Source of the DNA: Pseudomonadota bacterium
GTDB lineage: Bacteria; Pseudomonadota; Gammaproteobacteria; Steroidobacterales; Steroidobacteraceae
Length of the DNA stretch: 64,000 nt
Reading direction: 5' to 3'
Assembly (NCBI GenBank): GCA_021805865.1
Contig: JAJZDX010000017.1
Location: forward strand, 36,242 to 100,241
The notes under the pieces are model-generated. The model did not search any database. It was not told the DNA's origin and worked only from the letters and a program-made list of their open reading frames with translations. Position 1 is the stretch's first letter. Every line of letters begins with the position of its first letter. Positions 44,373 through 53,370 of the stretch are shown piece after piece. The position numbers and the translations under genes are program-made.

Positions 44373-45968
44373 ATGGCACGCGAGCGGTCCGCTCAAGGGA
44401 AGCCCTCGCCCTCGCGCCTCGCGGTTGGCGCGAGGGGCTTTGCGCCGGTGCGCCTCGGGCCCGCTCTCCGGCGCGGCGGGGCCGGCCTGTGCGCCGCCCG
44501 CCGGGGTCTTGCCGCCTGTCTGCCGGCGGCAATGCTCATCGTGTCGGCCGCCCTCGCCGATGTTTGCGCGGCGCACGCCGCCACCGCCAATTCCCTTCGC
44601 TTCGCACATGCTTTTCTCTGCACCACCGACCCGGAGGCTGCGACGACCGTTCCGGGCTGGCGCACCCTCGCGGGCAGTCCGGCGTTGCGCTGCGCCGACT
44701 CGCTGCACGCGAGCTGGCCCTGGAAACGCCCGCCGCGGGTCGTGATTGCCAGCGGACCTTACGGCGCGAGCGCGCTCGAGAGAGTGCTCCCGCTGCGCAT
44801 CGGGGCGGCCGCCCATCCTCGCCTGAGGCTGTCCGCATCGTTTGCCGCTTGGGGAGGCAGGTCCGCCCGAGCAGTCCTCAGCGCCGTGTTCCTCGGCGCT
44901 TCCGGTCAGACGCTCGGTCCGGCGATTGTGCTGCGCGGGCCGCGGGCGGCGCGCGGCAGCGGACCGCCGCGCTTCGAGTCGCGGAGCGGTGCGCAAAACA
45001 TCCCGGGCGGGTCGGTCGCGCTCGAGCTGCGTGTCGCGCTCAACGGGAAGAGCGACGTCGCCGACAGCTATGTCGCCGCGATGCGGCTCAAGGTGTCTCC
45101 GCCCATGGGGTTTCCGCCGCCGGCTCCTCCTGTGGCGCATGTGCCGCGCTTTGAGCACGTGTTTCTGATCATGATGGAGAACACGAACTACGGCCAGGTC
45201 GTCGGCGACTGGAAAGACGCCCCCTACATCAATTCGCTGGCCGCGCGCGGCGCGTTGCTGGCGAACTACCAGGGGGTCTATCACCCGAGCGATGAAAATT
45301 ACCTCGCGATCGCCGGCGGGGCCACCTTCGTCGAGGGCGCCGTGTACTTTCCGGATATCCATGTCGATGCCGGGAACCTGGGCGACCTGCTGCAGGCATC
45401 GGGACAGACCTGGAAGGCGTACGAAGAGGGCATGGGCACGCCTTGCAATACGAGCACGCGATACGATAGGAACTACGAGCCTGACGATGCGCCGTTCATC
45501 CTCTTCACGGACATCCAGGACGATCCGGCGCGCTGCCGCGCGCATCTCGTCGGAATGCGTCAATGGCCGCAGGACCTCAGGCGCATCGCGACCACGCCGG
45601 CGTTCGCCTGGCTCGCGGCGGACGATTACCATGATGGGGAAATGCCCGGAAACGGCTCGCCCGCGAGCCTGCGGGTGCAGAACGCGTGGCTCCGGCGCAC
45701 TCTTGGGCCGCTGTTCAAGTCTCCCGCCTGGGGCGACCAGAAGAGCCTGCTCATTCTCACCTGGGACGAATCCGACACCACGGCGCACAACCACATCGCC
45801 ACGATCGTGCTCGGCTCGCGCCGGACGGTGAAGTCCGGCTACATCAGCCGTGTGCGCTACGATCATTACAGCACCGCGCGCACCCTCGAGGCCGCGCTCG
45901 GCCTGCCCGCCATGACGAGCAACGACGAGTATGCTCGGCCCTTCAACGACGTGTTCGTCCGCCGCTGA
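44373..45968 (+). CDS. Secreted phosphoesterase (phospholipase C/acid phosphatase superfamily)
   Basis: About 531 residues from ATG 44373, which has GGAGG six bases upstream; a longer frame from 44253 has no such site. A signal-like stretch (LPAAMLIVSAALADVCAAHA) sits about 55-75 residues in, so the mature start is uncertain. A beta-rich domain follows to about residue 250. The PF04185-type catalytic domain comes next: FEHVFLIMMENTNYGQVVGD, YQGVYHPSDENYLAIAGG and LLILTWDESD with TAHNHIATIV. The family contains phosphocholine-releasing phospholipase C and acid phosphatase AcpA. Between two TonB receptors in a choline/betaine-type island, release of a phosphorylated amine head group is plausible but unproven. 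Confidence 0.75.
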   Translation: MARERSAQGKPSPSRLAVGARGFAPVRLGPALRRGGAGLCAARRGLAACLPAAMLIVSAALADVCAAHAATANSLRFAHAFLCTTDPEAATTVPGWRTLAGSPALRCADSLHASWPWKRPPRVVIASGPYGASALERVLPLRIGAAAHPRLRLSASFAAWGGRSARAVLSAVFLGASGQTLGPAIVLRGPRAARGSGPPRFESRSGAQNIPGGSVALELRVALNGKSDVADSYVAAMRLKVSPPMGFPPPAPPVAHVPRFEHVFLIMMENTNYGQVVGDWKDAPYINSLAARGALLANYQGVYHPSDENYLAIAGGATFVEGAVYFPDIHVDAGNLGDLLQASGQTWKAYEEGMGTPCNTSTRYDRNYEPDDAPFILFTDIQDDPARCRAHLVGMRQWPQDLRRIATTPAFAWLAADDYHDGEMPGNGSPASLRVQNAWLRRTLGPLFKSPAWGDQKSLLILTWDESDTTAHNHIATIVLGSRRTVKSGYISRVRYDHYSTARTLEAALGLPAMTSNDEYARPFNDVFVRR

Positions 45969-46244
45969 GGCAGGCCTGGCGTCGAGGCGGCGCAGTCGGC
46001 TCGCCTCTCGCGGCCTTTGTCGAGCGGGCTGGGCGGCGGCGGAGTCGATGCGGGCCCCTGGGCGCGTGCCGCATTTTGGGGCAACCCCGCCGCCCGCGGG
46101 GGCTCAAATAGTGCGCCCTCGCCGTCTGATTTGAGCGGGCGCCGAGGCTATTACGGAATTGGACAAGATCCATAGGAATTCCGGTACCGTTGACCGGCGG
46201 GGCCGCTTGCCTGCGAAGGACCGAGGTAGGATTTTCTCATAGAG

Positions 46245-46321
46245 AGCGCCTTCCGGCCCCATGACGCATCGGGCTGCGAGCCCGCAAAGAGTGACTATGC
46301 TTCGGGCAGCCGAAAGGCGCT
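46245..46321 (+). other. Candidate structured leader RNA before the second TonB receptor
   Basis: The outer arms AGCGCCTT (46245-46252) and AAGGCGCT (46314-46321) enclose GGGCT-GCG-AGCCC (46271-46283), itself inside GCAT/ATGC (46266-46269 and 46297-46300), and TTCGG-GCAG-CCGAA (46301-46314). All arms are perfect. The shape suits a multi-helix leader 58 bases upstream of the receptor start. I do not recognise a known riboswitch consensus; there is no B12 box. The rest of the 45969-46379 gap shows no gene. Confidence 0.35.
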
Positions 46322-46379
46322 TCAAAAACGCGAGCGGACCGTACGGATTACGCTTGCAGCAAAAGTGGGCGGCTGTGGA

Positions 46380-49037
46380 ATGGACACGCGGCGGCCGATG
46401 GGGTGGCGTATGAAATCGAGCATGGTCCTGTCGAGAACGGTCGCCGCCATCCTGGGCGTGGCCGCCGTCCGAGGCGCTCTGGCCGCAAACGCCGCCGCAG
46501 GCGGTGGCGCGCAGCTGAAGGAGATCATTGTCACGGCGACGCGGCGCGCGGAAAGCCTTCAGAACGTCCCTGTCGCGATCCAGGCCCTGACGGGCCACAT
46601 GCTTCATCAGCTGCACGTGCATACCCTGTCGGAGTACCTGCAGTACGTGCCCAACGTCACCATGGCGGCCATGGGTCCGGGCCAGGGGATCCTCTACATG
46701 CGGGGGCTCGGCACCTCCAACACCGGCGTGCAAGGGGAGGGTTCGGTCGGCGACTTTCCCACCGTCGGCACCTATCTCGACGGCCAGTCGCTGATGCTGC
46801 CGGCCCGCGATCTGGATGTCTACGCGGTGGACTTGAATCGCATCGAGGTCGACGAGGGCCCGCAGGGCACCCTCTTCGGGGCGGGAGCGGAGGCGGGCGC
46901 CATCCGCTACATCACGAACAAGCCGGAGCTCGATACCTTTGCGGTGAATGTCAACGCCGGATATGGCACGACGGCGCACGGCGGGCCGAACAGCCACGTC
47001 GACGGCGTCCTCAACATTCCGCTGATCGCGCACAAGCTGGCCGTCCGGGTGGTGGTGTTCACCGACAGCCGCGGCGGATACATCAACAACCTGCCGGCGA
47101 CCTTCTCGCGAGGCAGCACGGACCTGGGCCTGGCGGCGGAGAACGGCGGCGTCGTGCCCAAGAACAGCGTGACGATCAACAACTACCAGATCGCCGCGAG
47201 ACACATCAATCCGCTCACCTACAAGGGTATCCGCGCCGAGCTGCTCTACAAGGTCAACGACAACTGGAACGTGCTGCTCACCCAGATGTATCAGAGCATG
47301 GATGCTCAGGGCGTATTCTACGAGATGCCCTACAGCACGGAGGGCGCGAAAGTGAACGACGCCACGGGCGTGCCGGTCGGAACCGTGCCGCTGCCGCCGC
47401 TGTCGGTGAATCTGTTCAACCCATCTTACAACAAGGACCGCTTCGAGGACACCGCGGTCAGGGTGCGTGGGAAGGCCGGGCCGTTGAGCCTGGTGTACTC
47501 GGGCTCCTACCTGGACCGCAACGTCGAGCAGTCTCAGGACTACACGAACTACGCGCGCGGCCGGTTCGGATACTATTATCAGTGCACGGGGGTCACCTAC
47601 AGCTCGACCTCGGGAAACCCAAACGCGACGTGCGACTCGCCGAGCGCGGTGTGGACCGAATCCTTGCGCAACACCAATCTGCAGCAGGAGCTGCGGGTGA
47701 GCACGCCGCGCACCTGGCGGCTGCGGGCGCTCGCCGGGCTCTACTACGAGGACCTAAAAATCTACGACGACACCGCCTGGCAGTACAAGACGGTGTCGGA
47801 CTGCTCCCCGACCGGAGCCACGTCCAACTGCTTCCTGCCGATCCAGCCGTGGCCGGGCGTGCCGGCGGTGATCCCCGGCGTGCGCAACTCCAGCGTGGCT
47901 TTCATGGACGACTTCACCCGTGTCAACATCCAGAAGGCGGCGTACTTCTCGACCAGCTTCGACATCATTCCCCACAAGCTGACCATCACGGGCGGCATCC
48001 GCTACGTCGACATGTATGACTCGGAGGTCGGCGGGGACGTTGGCAGCTTCGGTTGCAAGCAGTTCAGCGCCACATCGTATTTCGGTCCCTGTCTTACCCC
48101 CTACGGCACGAACTTTGCCAACCAGGTGCACACGTCCGTCGAGACCGGTCACTTCGGCCGCGGGAGTCTGACCTGGCACATCATGCCGAACGTGATGGTG
48201 TATTACACCTATTCGCAGGGCTTCAGGCCCGGGGGATTCAACCGCGGCAGCTCGGCGGAGCTGCCCGGCCCGAACGGCGTACCGCAGTTCTTTACGCCAC
48301 TGGTCTACACCTCGGACATCCTCACCAACAACGAAGTCGGCTGGAAGACGATGTTGTTCGGAGACAGGCTGCGCTTCAACGGGGCGGTCTACAACGAGAG
48401 CTGGAATCATGCGCAGACGGAGTTCTTCTGCCCACAGTGCGGCTTCGGCAATCTCACCTTCTTCACGAACGGAGCGCACTACCGGGTTAGGGGCATCGAG
48501 CTGCAGATCGCGGCGCGGCCGATGCGCGGACTCACGGTGCAGGGCTCGGCGGCCGTAAACAGCGGCGAGCAGATCAACTCGCCGACCCTGACCGACAACA
48601 ATCCGGCGAGCCCGAATTTCGGCAAGACCATCACCACGTATTACGCCAGTGGCATCGCGATCCCGGTGCGCAACCCCTTCGGGCCGATCGGCAGCAATCT
48701 TGCGGAGTCCCCGCCGTTCAAGGCGAACGTGACGGTCCGGTACGAGCGGCCGGTCGGCCCTTATCTCGCGTACGTGCAGGCCGGATTCCAGCACTCCGCC
48801 TCGGCGATCTCCTCCACCCAGTACTTCTCCGACTTCAGGCTGCCTGCGTGGACGACGTATGCCGCGTCGCTCGGTGTGTCGAAGGGCGACTGGACCGTTT
48901 CGCTCGTCGGCACGAACCTCACGAACGTGAACGCGAGCCTGTTTACCTCCGACAATCAGTTTACGATCACCGAGACTCCCATGAGACCGAGGGTGATCGA
49001 GCTCACGTTCAGCTACCACTACTCGCGGCACGAGTGA
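46380..49037 (+). CDS. TonB-dependent receptor of the quaternary-amine island (second)
   Basis: About 885 residues from ATG 46380; a Met at 46410 directly before the signal core (MKSSMVLSRTVAAILGVAAV) is an equally good start. A TonB box LKEIIVTATRR, a plug with VPVAIQALTGHMLHQLHVHT and IEVDEGPQGTLFGAGAEAGA, and a long barrel follow. The barrel ends ELTFSYHYSRHE, a few residues past the usual terminal aromatic, which is slightly unusual. It is related to but clearly distinct from the receptor at 41768. It is convergent with the dimethylglycine-dehydrogenase-like gene, and the cargo is unknown. Confidence 0.88.
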   Translation: MDTRRPMGWRMKSSMVLSRTVAAILGVAAVRGALAANAAAGGGAQLKEIIVTATRRAESLQNVPVAIQALTGHMLHQLHVHTLSEYLQYVPNVTMAAMGPGQGILYMRGLGTSNTGVQGEGSVGDFPTVGTYLDGQSLMLPARDLDVYAVDLNRIEVDEGPQGTLFGAGAEAGAIRYITNKPELDTFAVNVNAGYGTTAHGGPNSHVDGVLNIPLIAHKLAVRVVVFTDSRGGYINNLPATFSRGSTDLGLAAENGGVVPKNSVTINNYQIAARHINPLTYKGIRAELLYKVNDNWNVLLTQMYQSMDAQGVFYEMPYSTEGAKVNDATGVPVGTVPLPPLSVNLFNPSYNKDRFEDTAVRVRGKAGPLSLVYSGSYLDRNVEQSQDYTNYARGRFGYYYQCTGVTYSSTSGNPNATCDSPSAVWTESLRNTNLQQELRVSTPRTWRLRALAGLYYEDLKIYDDTAWQYKTVSDCSPTGATSNCFLPIQPWPGVPAVIPGVRNSSVAFMDDFTRVNIQKAAYFSTSFDIIPHKLTITGGIRYVDMYDSEVGGDVGSFGCKQFSATSYFGPCLTPYGTNFANQVHTSVETGHFGRGSLTWHIMPNVMVYYTYSQGFRPGGFNRGSSAELPGPNGVPQFFTPLVYTSDILTNNEVGWKTMLFGDRLRFNGAVYNESWNHAQTEFFCPQCGFGNLTFFTNGAHYRVRGIELQIAARPMRGLTVQGSAAVNSGEQINSPTLTDNNPASPNFGKTITTYYASGIAIPVRNPFGPIGSNLAESPPFKANVTVRYERPVGPYLAYVQAGFQHSASAISSTQYFSDFRLPAWTTYAASLGVSKGDWTVSLVGTNLTNVNASLFTSDNQFTITETPMRPRVIELTFSYHYSRHE

Positions 49038-49071
49038 GGGAGGGCGCCCTCGGGCGCAGAGGCCAAGCGCC

Positions 49072-51498
49072 TCAACCGCGCATCCGCGAGCCCTCGGGAT
49101 CGAATGGCGGCTCGCGCAGAGCCGTCGCCGCACGCCTCTCTCCCAGGATCTCGATCTCGAAGGCGCTTTCGGCCGCGAGGGCGGCCGGAACGTATCCTTG
49201 CGCGAGTGAGCGCTCGATGCGGTGACCGTAGCCGCCGGAGGTGACCCAGCCGACGACTTCGCCGCCGTACCAGATCGGCTCGTCGCCGAGCGCGTCGGCA
49301 TCGATGGCGTCGATTGCGAAACTCAGGCGCCGCAGCTTGCCGCCCGTCTTCTTTTCGTCGCACGCGGCTGCGCGGCCGATGAACTCGGGCTTGCCGAGAT
49401 CGACGAAACGGTCGAGGCCGGCCTCGAACGGTCCGTAGATCGGCCGCAGCTCCCGGTACCACGTCGGATAATTCTTCTCGAGCCGCATGCTGAGCAGCGC
49501 CCGCATGCCGAAGAGCACGAGTCCGCAAGTCCGGCCCGCGGCCCGGATTTCCCGGTAGAGCCGCCGCTGGTACTCCGGCCGTACCCAGATCTCGTAACCC
49601 AGCTCGCCCGTGTAGCTGACTCGGTTGACCAGCGCCGGGACGCCGGCGATATCGGCGGCACGGTGATCCATGAACCTGAGCGCCGTGTTCGAGATGTCCT
49701 CGTCGGTGAGCCGCCCCAGCAGCTCGCGCGAGCGCGGCCCGGCGATTGCAAGCCCGATGAGCCCCTGGTCGAATCGGTGGATGCGGACCGAGTCATCGGC
49801 GGGCAGGTGGCGCTCGAACCAGCGCATGTGATGGATCTGCGCCTGGGATGAGCCCCACACCAGGAAGCGCCCGGGGCCGGCGCGCGCGATGGTGAAATCG
49901 CCGATGAGCTTGCCTGCCGCGTTCAGCATCGGCGTGAGGACCATGCGGCCCTCGCGCGGCAGCTTGTTGGTCATCAGGCGCGTGAGAAAGCTCTCCGCGC
50001 CGGGACCCGTGACCTCGTATTTGGCGAAATTGGCGATTTCGGTCGCGCCCACCGCCTCGTGCACGCCGAGACACTCCGCTTTGACGTGCGGAAAATCGTT
50101 CGAGCGGTGGAATGAGACGACATCGCGGGGCTCCAGGCCTTTCGGGGCGAACCACAGGGGGGTTTCGAGACCCCAGCTGTCGCCCATGACCGCCCCTTCC
50201 GCCAGCATCACATCATACAGGGGGGTGGTCTGCTGGGGCCTCGCCGCAGGCAGCTCCTCGTTCGGGAATCGGATCGAGAAACGCCGGGAATAATTCTCGC
50301 GGACTTTGTCATTGGTGTAGCGCCTCGTTGCCCATTCGCCGTACCGCGCGACGTCCATCGCCCAGACGTCGAAGCCCGGATCTCCGTGGACCATCCATTG
50401 CGAGAGCGCGAGGCCGACGCCGCCGCCCTGGCTGAAGCCGGCCATGACCGCGCAGGCGCACCAGAAACCGGGCCTGCCCTGAACCGGACCGACGAGGGGG
50501 TTGCCGTCGGGAGAGAATGTGAACGGGCCATTGATGACACGCTTGATGCCGGCGCGACTCATCGCCGGAAAGTGCTCGAAGCCGAGCTCGAGCGAGGGAG
50601 CGATCCGCTCGAGATCCGGGGGCAGCAGCTCGGTGCCGAAGTCCCACGGCGTCTGCCGCGGTTGCCACGGCACGCAGGCCTTCTCGTAAGTGCCGAGCAC
50701 CATGCCGTTGCGCTCCTGGCGCATGTAGATCTCGGCCTTGAAGTCGATCGCGTGCGGCAGCTCCCGTCCGTGCTCCTGGTTGTATGCGATGACTTCGGGC
50801 ATGTCGTCCGTCACGAGGTACATGTGCTCCATCGCAAGCACCGGGAGCTCGAGGCCCACCATGCGGCCGACCTCGCGCGCCCAGAGGCCGGCCGCGTTGA
50901 CGACTTGCTCGGCGTTGATCGTACCCGCGGTAGTCGCGACGTCCCACGTGCCGTTCGGTCGGTGCGAGAGAGCGGTGACTCGCGTGTGCTCGTAGATCTC
51001 CGCGCCGCCGATCCGGGCCGATTTGGCATAGGCGTGCGTCGTGCCGTAGGGATCGAGATTGCCGTCGGCGGCATCCAGCATGGCGCCGACGAAGTATTTG
51101 TCCTCGATCAGGGGCAGGAGCTCCCTCGCCTCTCGGGGCGTCAGGAGAGAGGTCTCCAGGCCCAGATAGCGCGCCCGGCCGTGCGCCATCTTGAGCCACT
51201 CCATGCGCTCGGGCGTGTCGGCGAGCAGCAGCCCCCCCGAGCGGTGCAGGCCGCAGGCCTGCCCGGAGATCCGCTCGATCTCGTCATAGAGGCCGATGGT
51301 ATAGCCCTGGAGCTTCGCCACATTGGGGTCGCCGTTCAGCGTGTGAAAGCCGCCGGCCGCGTGCCAGGTCGATCCCGAGGTCAGATGATCACGCTCGACC
51401 AGCACGACGTCCTTCCATCCCGCCTTGGTCAGGTGATAGAGGACGCTGCAGCCGACCACCCCGCCACCCACGACGACCACTTGCGCGTGAGCTCTCAT
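49072..51498 (-). CDS. Dimethylglycine/sarcosine dehydrogenase-type flavoprotein (DAO + GcvT-like)
   Basis: The 808-residue enzyme is of the bacterial DMGDH type. I chose the start at 51498, preceded by GGAGG, because the FAD fold begins at once (VVVVGGGVVGCSVLYHLTKA). His46 in SGSTWHAAGG is the residue that carries covalent FAD in this family. The C-terminal half from about residue 430 is a GcvT-like folate domain (VSYTGELGYEIWV, EVVGWVTSGGYGH). It would convert dimethylglycine to sarcosine (or sarcosine to glycine) and pass the methylene group to tetrahydrofolate. It links glycine betaine demethylation to the soxBDAG genes downstream in the window. Confidence 0.9.
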   Translation of the reverse strand: MRAHAQVVVVGGGVVGCSVLYHLTKAGWKDVVLVERDHLTSGSTWHAAGGFHTLNGDPNVAKLQGYTIGLYDEIERISGQACGLHRSGGLLLADTPERMEWLKMAHGRARYLGLETSLLTPREARELLPLIEDKYFVGAMLDAADGNLDPYGTTHAYAKSARIGGAEIYEHTRVTALSHRPNGTWDVATTAGTINAEQVVNAAGLWAREVGRMVGLELPVLAMEHMYLVTDDMPEVIAYNQEHGRELPHAIDFKAEIYMRQERNGMVLGTYEKACVPWQPRQTPWDFGTELLPPDLERIAPSLELGFEHFPAMSRAGIKRVINGPFTFSPDGNPLVGPVQGRPGFWCACAVMAGFSQGGGVGLALSQWMVHGDPGFDVWAMDVARYGEWATRRYTNDKVRENYSRRFSIRFPNEELPAARPQQTTPLYDVMLAEGAVMGDSWGLETPLWFAPKGLEPRDVVSFHRSNDFPHVKAECLGVHEAVGATEIANFAKYEVTGPGAESFLTRLMTNKLPREGRMVLTPMLNAAGKLIGDFTIARAGPGRFLVWGSSQAQIHHMRWFERHLPADDSVRIHRFDQGLIGLAIAGPRSRELLGRLTDEDISNTALRFMDHRAADIAGVPALVNRVSYTGELGYEIWVRPEYQRRLYREIRAAGRTCGLVLFGMRALLSMRLEKNYPTWYRELRPIYGPFEAGLDRFVDLGKPEFIGRAAACDEKKTGGKLRRLSFAIDAIDADALGDEPIWYGGEVVGWVTSGGYGHRIERSLAQGYVPAALAAESAFEIEILGERRAATALREPPFDPEGSRMRG

Positions 51499-52101
51499 CG
51501 GGCCTCCGGCGCGAGGATTCCGACATCGTGGCCGCAGAGGGCGCACCGCCCCGGTGTCCTGATGCATCCCGATGCTGGCATAATACACAGCTCGCCGGTG
51601 CGTAGGTGATCGGGCCGGTGGCCTGTGAGGGACGACTCTGCGGGCGTCGCTCGGCCAGCGCGTGCAGCGGCGCGGTGCTCTCGATTGCGGGTGTGCGTTG
51701 GGTAGGGGTACATCGTCGTTTCCAGGCTGGACCGTCAGCCTCCTCGCTCCAGAGACACCCTCGTTGGGGGAGGGTAGGGACGTTGAGCCTTTTTGCGCTG
51801 AATTCCGGCTGCATCATAAGTCGGTATGGGCGCGATGGGATCTGCCTGACGGGGGCGCTCCGACCCATTTGCTAGGAATTCCGGCGATTTTGCCGATCGC
51901 GCCACGCCCGCGGTCTGCGTGGCGCGATCGGCCGGTGGTCCGTGCCGGGGCCCGCCCGGCGCGGGTTCCCGCGCGGCAAACCCGGGACGGCCGGTCCTTC
52001 CACGGCGCGGGCCAATTGCGGGCCACGGACGAATCCCAGATGTCCGTCAACCATCACGGGCAGTTGCAACCGGCTGCCCGAAATCCTAAATTCGAATACG
52101 C
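51499..52101. other. Divergent intergenic region, no gene seen
   Basis: This 603-base gap lies between the DMGDH-type gene (minus) and the AraC regulator (plus). It holds a hairpin-like ACCCTC-N7-GAGGGT at 51757-51775 followed by a T5 run at 51793. The 12-mer TAGGAATTCCGG at 51873-51884 also occurs at 46173-46184. No open frame has a convincing protein signature, so this is probably promoter and leader sequence. Confidence 0.5.
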
Positions 52102-53214
52102 ATGCCGCCATCACAGATTCCGGATCCCGTGGTCAAGGGAAGGCCGATCACCGCCCATGGTGCCGGCGTACCGTCGGCGCCGGAGCGCGGAGGACTCTTC
52201 CGCGCTTTTCTCGCCGGCCCTTGCGGCACTCTCGGTGACGCCTTCGCCAATCTCGAGCGCACTCCCGGAGTCCAGGTGGTCGCGCGACACGTCCGGCGGC
52301 GCCTGCTCGCGGCGCGCATCGTGTTCCCCCCGGAAGAGGGCGAGGGGTACTGGGAGCTCACGCAAATCGGCGATGATGTGTACGTCGTCGTGGCGAACGT
52401 GTCCTACAAGAGCTCGCGCCGAGAGCTTGTCCCGGGCGACGGGATGATCCAGTTCTATTTCAAGCTTTCCGGGGATCTCACCCTTGGGGTGAGCCAGACC
52501 GAGCCGCTGCGCCTGAACCGGCCGAGCCTGCTCGTATACTTCCAGCCGGTGGGATTCGACATGCAGGAGTGGTCCGCACCGAGCATCCGCGAGCGCAGCG
52601 TAACCGTCAACGTGCGCGCCGAGTATCTGGTCGAGAATTTCATGACTTCCCTGGCGCACGCGCCGCCGCAGCTGAGCGCGCTGCTGACGGGCTCGCCGCG
52701 GCAGTTCAATTACTGCCAGTTGCCGCTCAATTCGCGCATGTTCGATCTCGCCGCCCGGCTGCTCGAGAGCGTCTATACGGGGACGCTGGCGCTCGTGCAC
52801 ACCGAGGCCACCATCCTTGAGCTGCTGTGCGCCACCGTCGCGGAGTTCGGCGCCGCGGAGCCGGCGCCGATCGAGCAGTTCAGCGAACACGACCTGCGCT
52901 GTCTGCACGCCGCGCGCGCCTTGCTGTTGAAACAGTTCTCGCCCGCACCGACGATCCGACAGGTGGCCCGCGCGGCCGGGATGAGCGAAACGTCGCTGAA
53001 GCGCGGGTTCAAGAGCCTCTTCGGCGAGACCATTTTCGATTTCTCGGTACGCTGCCGGATGCAGCATGCCCTCACCCTGTTGCGCGAGCAGCGAATGCCG
53101 GTGGCGCGGGTCGCCGAGGCGGTTGGCTACAGTCACCAGACCTCGTTCGCAACCGCCTTTCACCGGCACTTCGGCCTGTGCCCGAAGGACGTGCGGGGGC
53201 AGAGATTCCGTTGA
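52102..53214 (+). CDS. AraC-family transcriptional regulator
   Basis: The 370-residue protein has an N-terminal effector-like domain (about residues 30-240) and a C-terminal double helix-turn-helix (APTIRQVARAAGMSETSLKR, FKSLFGETIFDFSVRCRMQHA, MPVARVAEAVGYSHQTSFAT, AFHRHFGLCPKDVRG). The second helix-turn-helix with GYSHQTSFATAFHRHFG is the classic AraC signature. The N-terminal half resembles AraC proteins with a PchR-like or cupin-less sensor more than GbdR. It lies between the divergent DMGDH-type gene and the downstream MttB gene, so it probably activates methylamine/betaine genes in response to a pathway metabolite. Confidence 0.9.
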   Translation: MPPSQIPDPVVKGRPITAHGAGVPSAPERGGLFRAFLAGPCGTLGDAFANLERTPGVQVVARHVRRRLLAARIVFPPEEGEGYWELTQIGDDVYVVVANVSYKSSRRELVPGDGMIQFYFKLSGDLTLGVSQTEPLRLNRPSLLVYFQPVGFDMQEWSAPSIRERSVTVNVRAEYLVENFMTSLAHAPPQLSALLTGSPRQFNYCQLPLNSRMFDLAARLLESVYTGTLALVHTEATILELLCATVAEFGAAEPAPIEQFSEHDLRCLHAARALLLKQFSPAPTIRQVARAAGMSETSLKRGFKSLFGETIFDFSVRCRMQHALTLLREQRMPVARVAEAVGYSHQTSFATAFHRHFGLCPKDVRGQRFR

Positions 53215-53370
53215 TGCCGATCCCGGGCCCCACCGTCCGTCGCGCGGCACGCGCCCCGATGTGGTCCAGCCCGGGCAGGGCGGGTGCCGGCCCATACCCG
53301 AGTTCCTAGCAAGCGCGCCTGAGCGCCAAGCTTCCCGGACGGCCATCTGGGGTATGTTCGCCGGCAAATC

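Noticed and set aside
46245..46321. Cobalamin riboswitch before the TonB receptor
   Set aside because: It has no B12 box and does not fit the known consensus. It is kept only as an unassigned structured leader.
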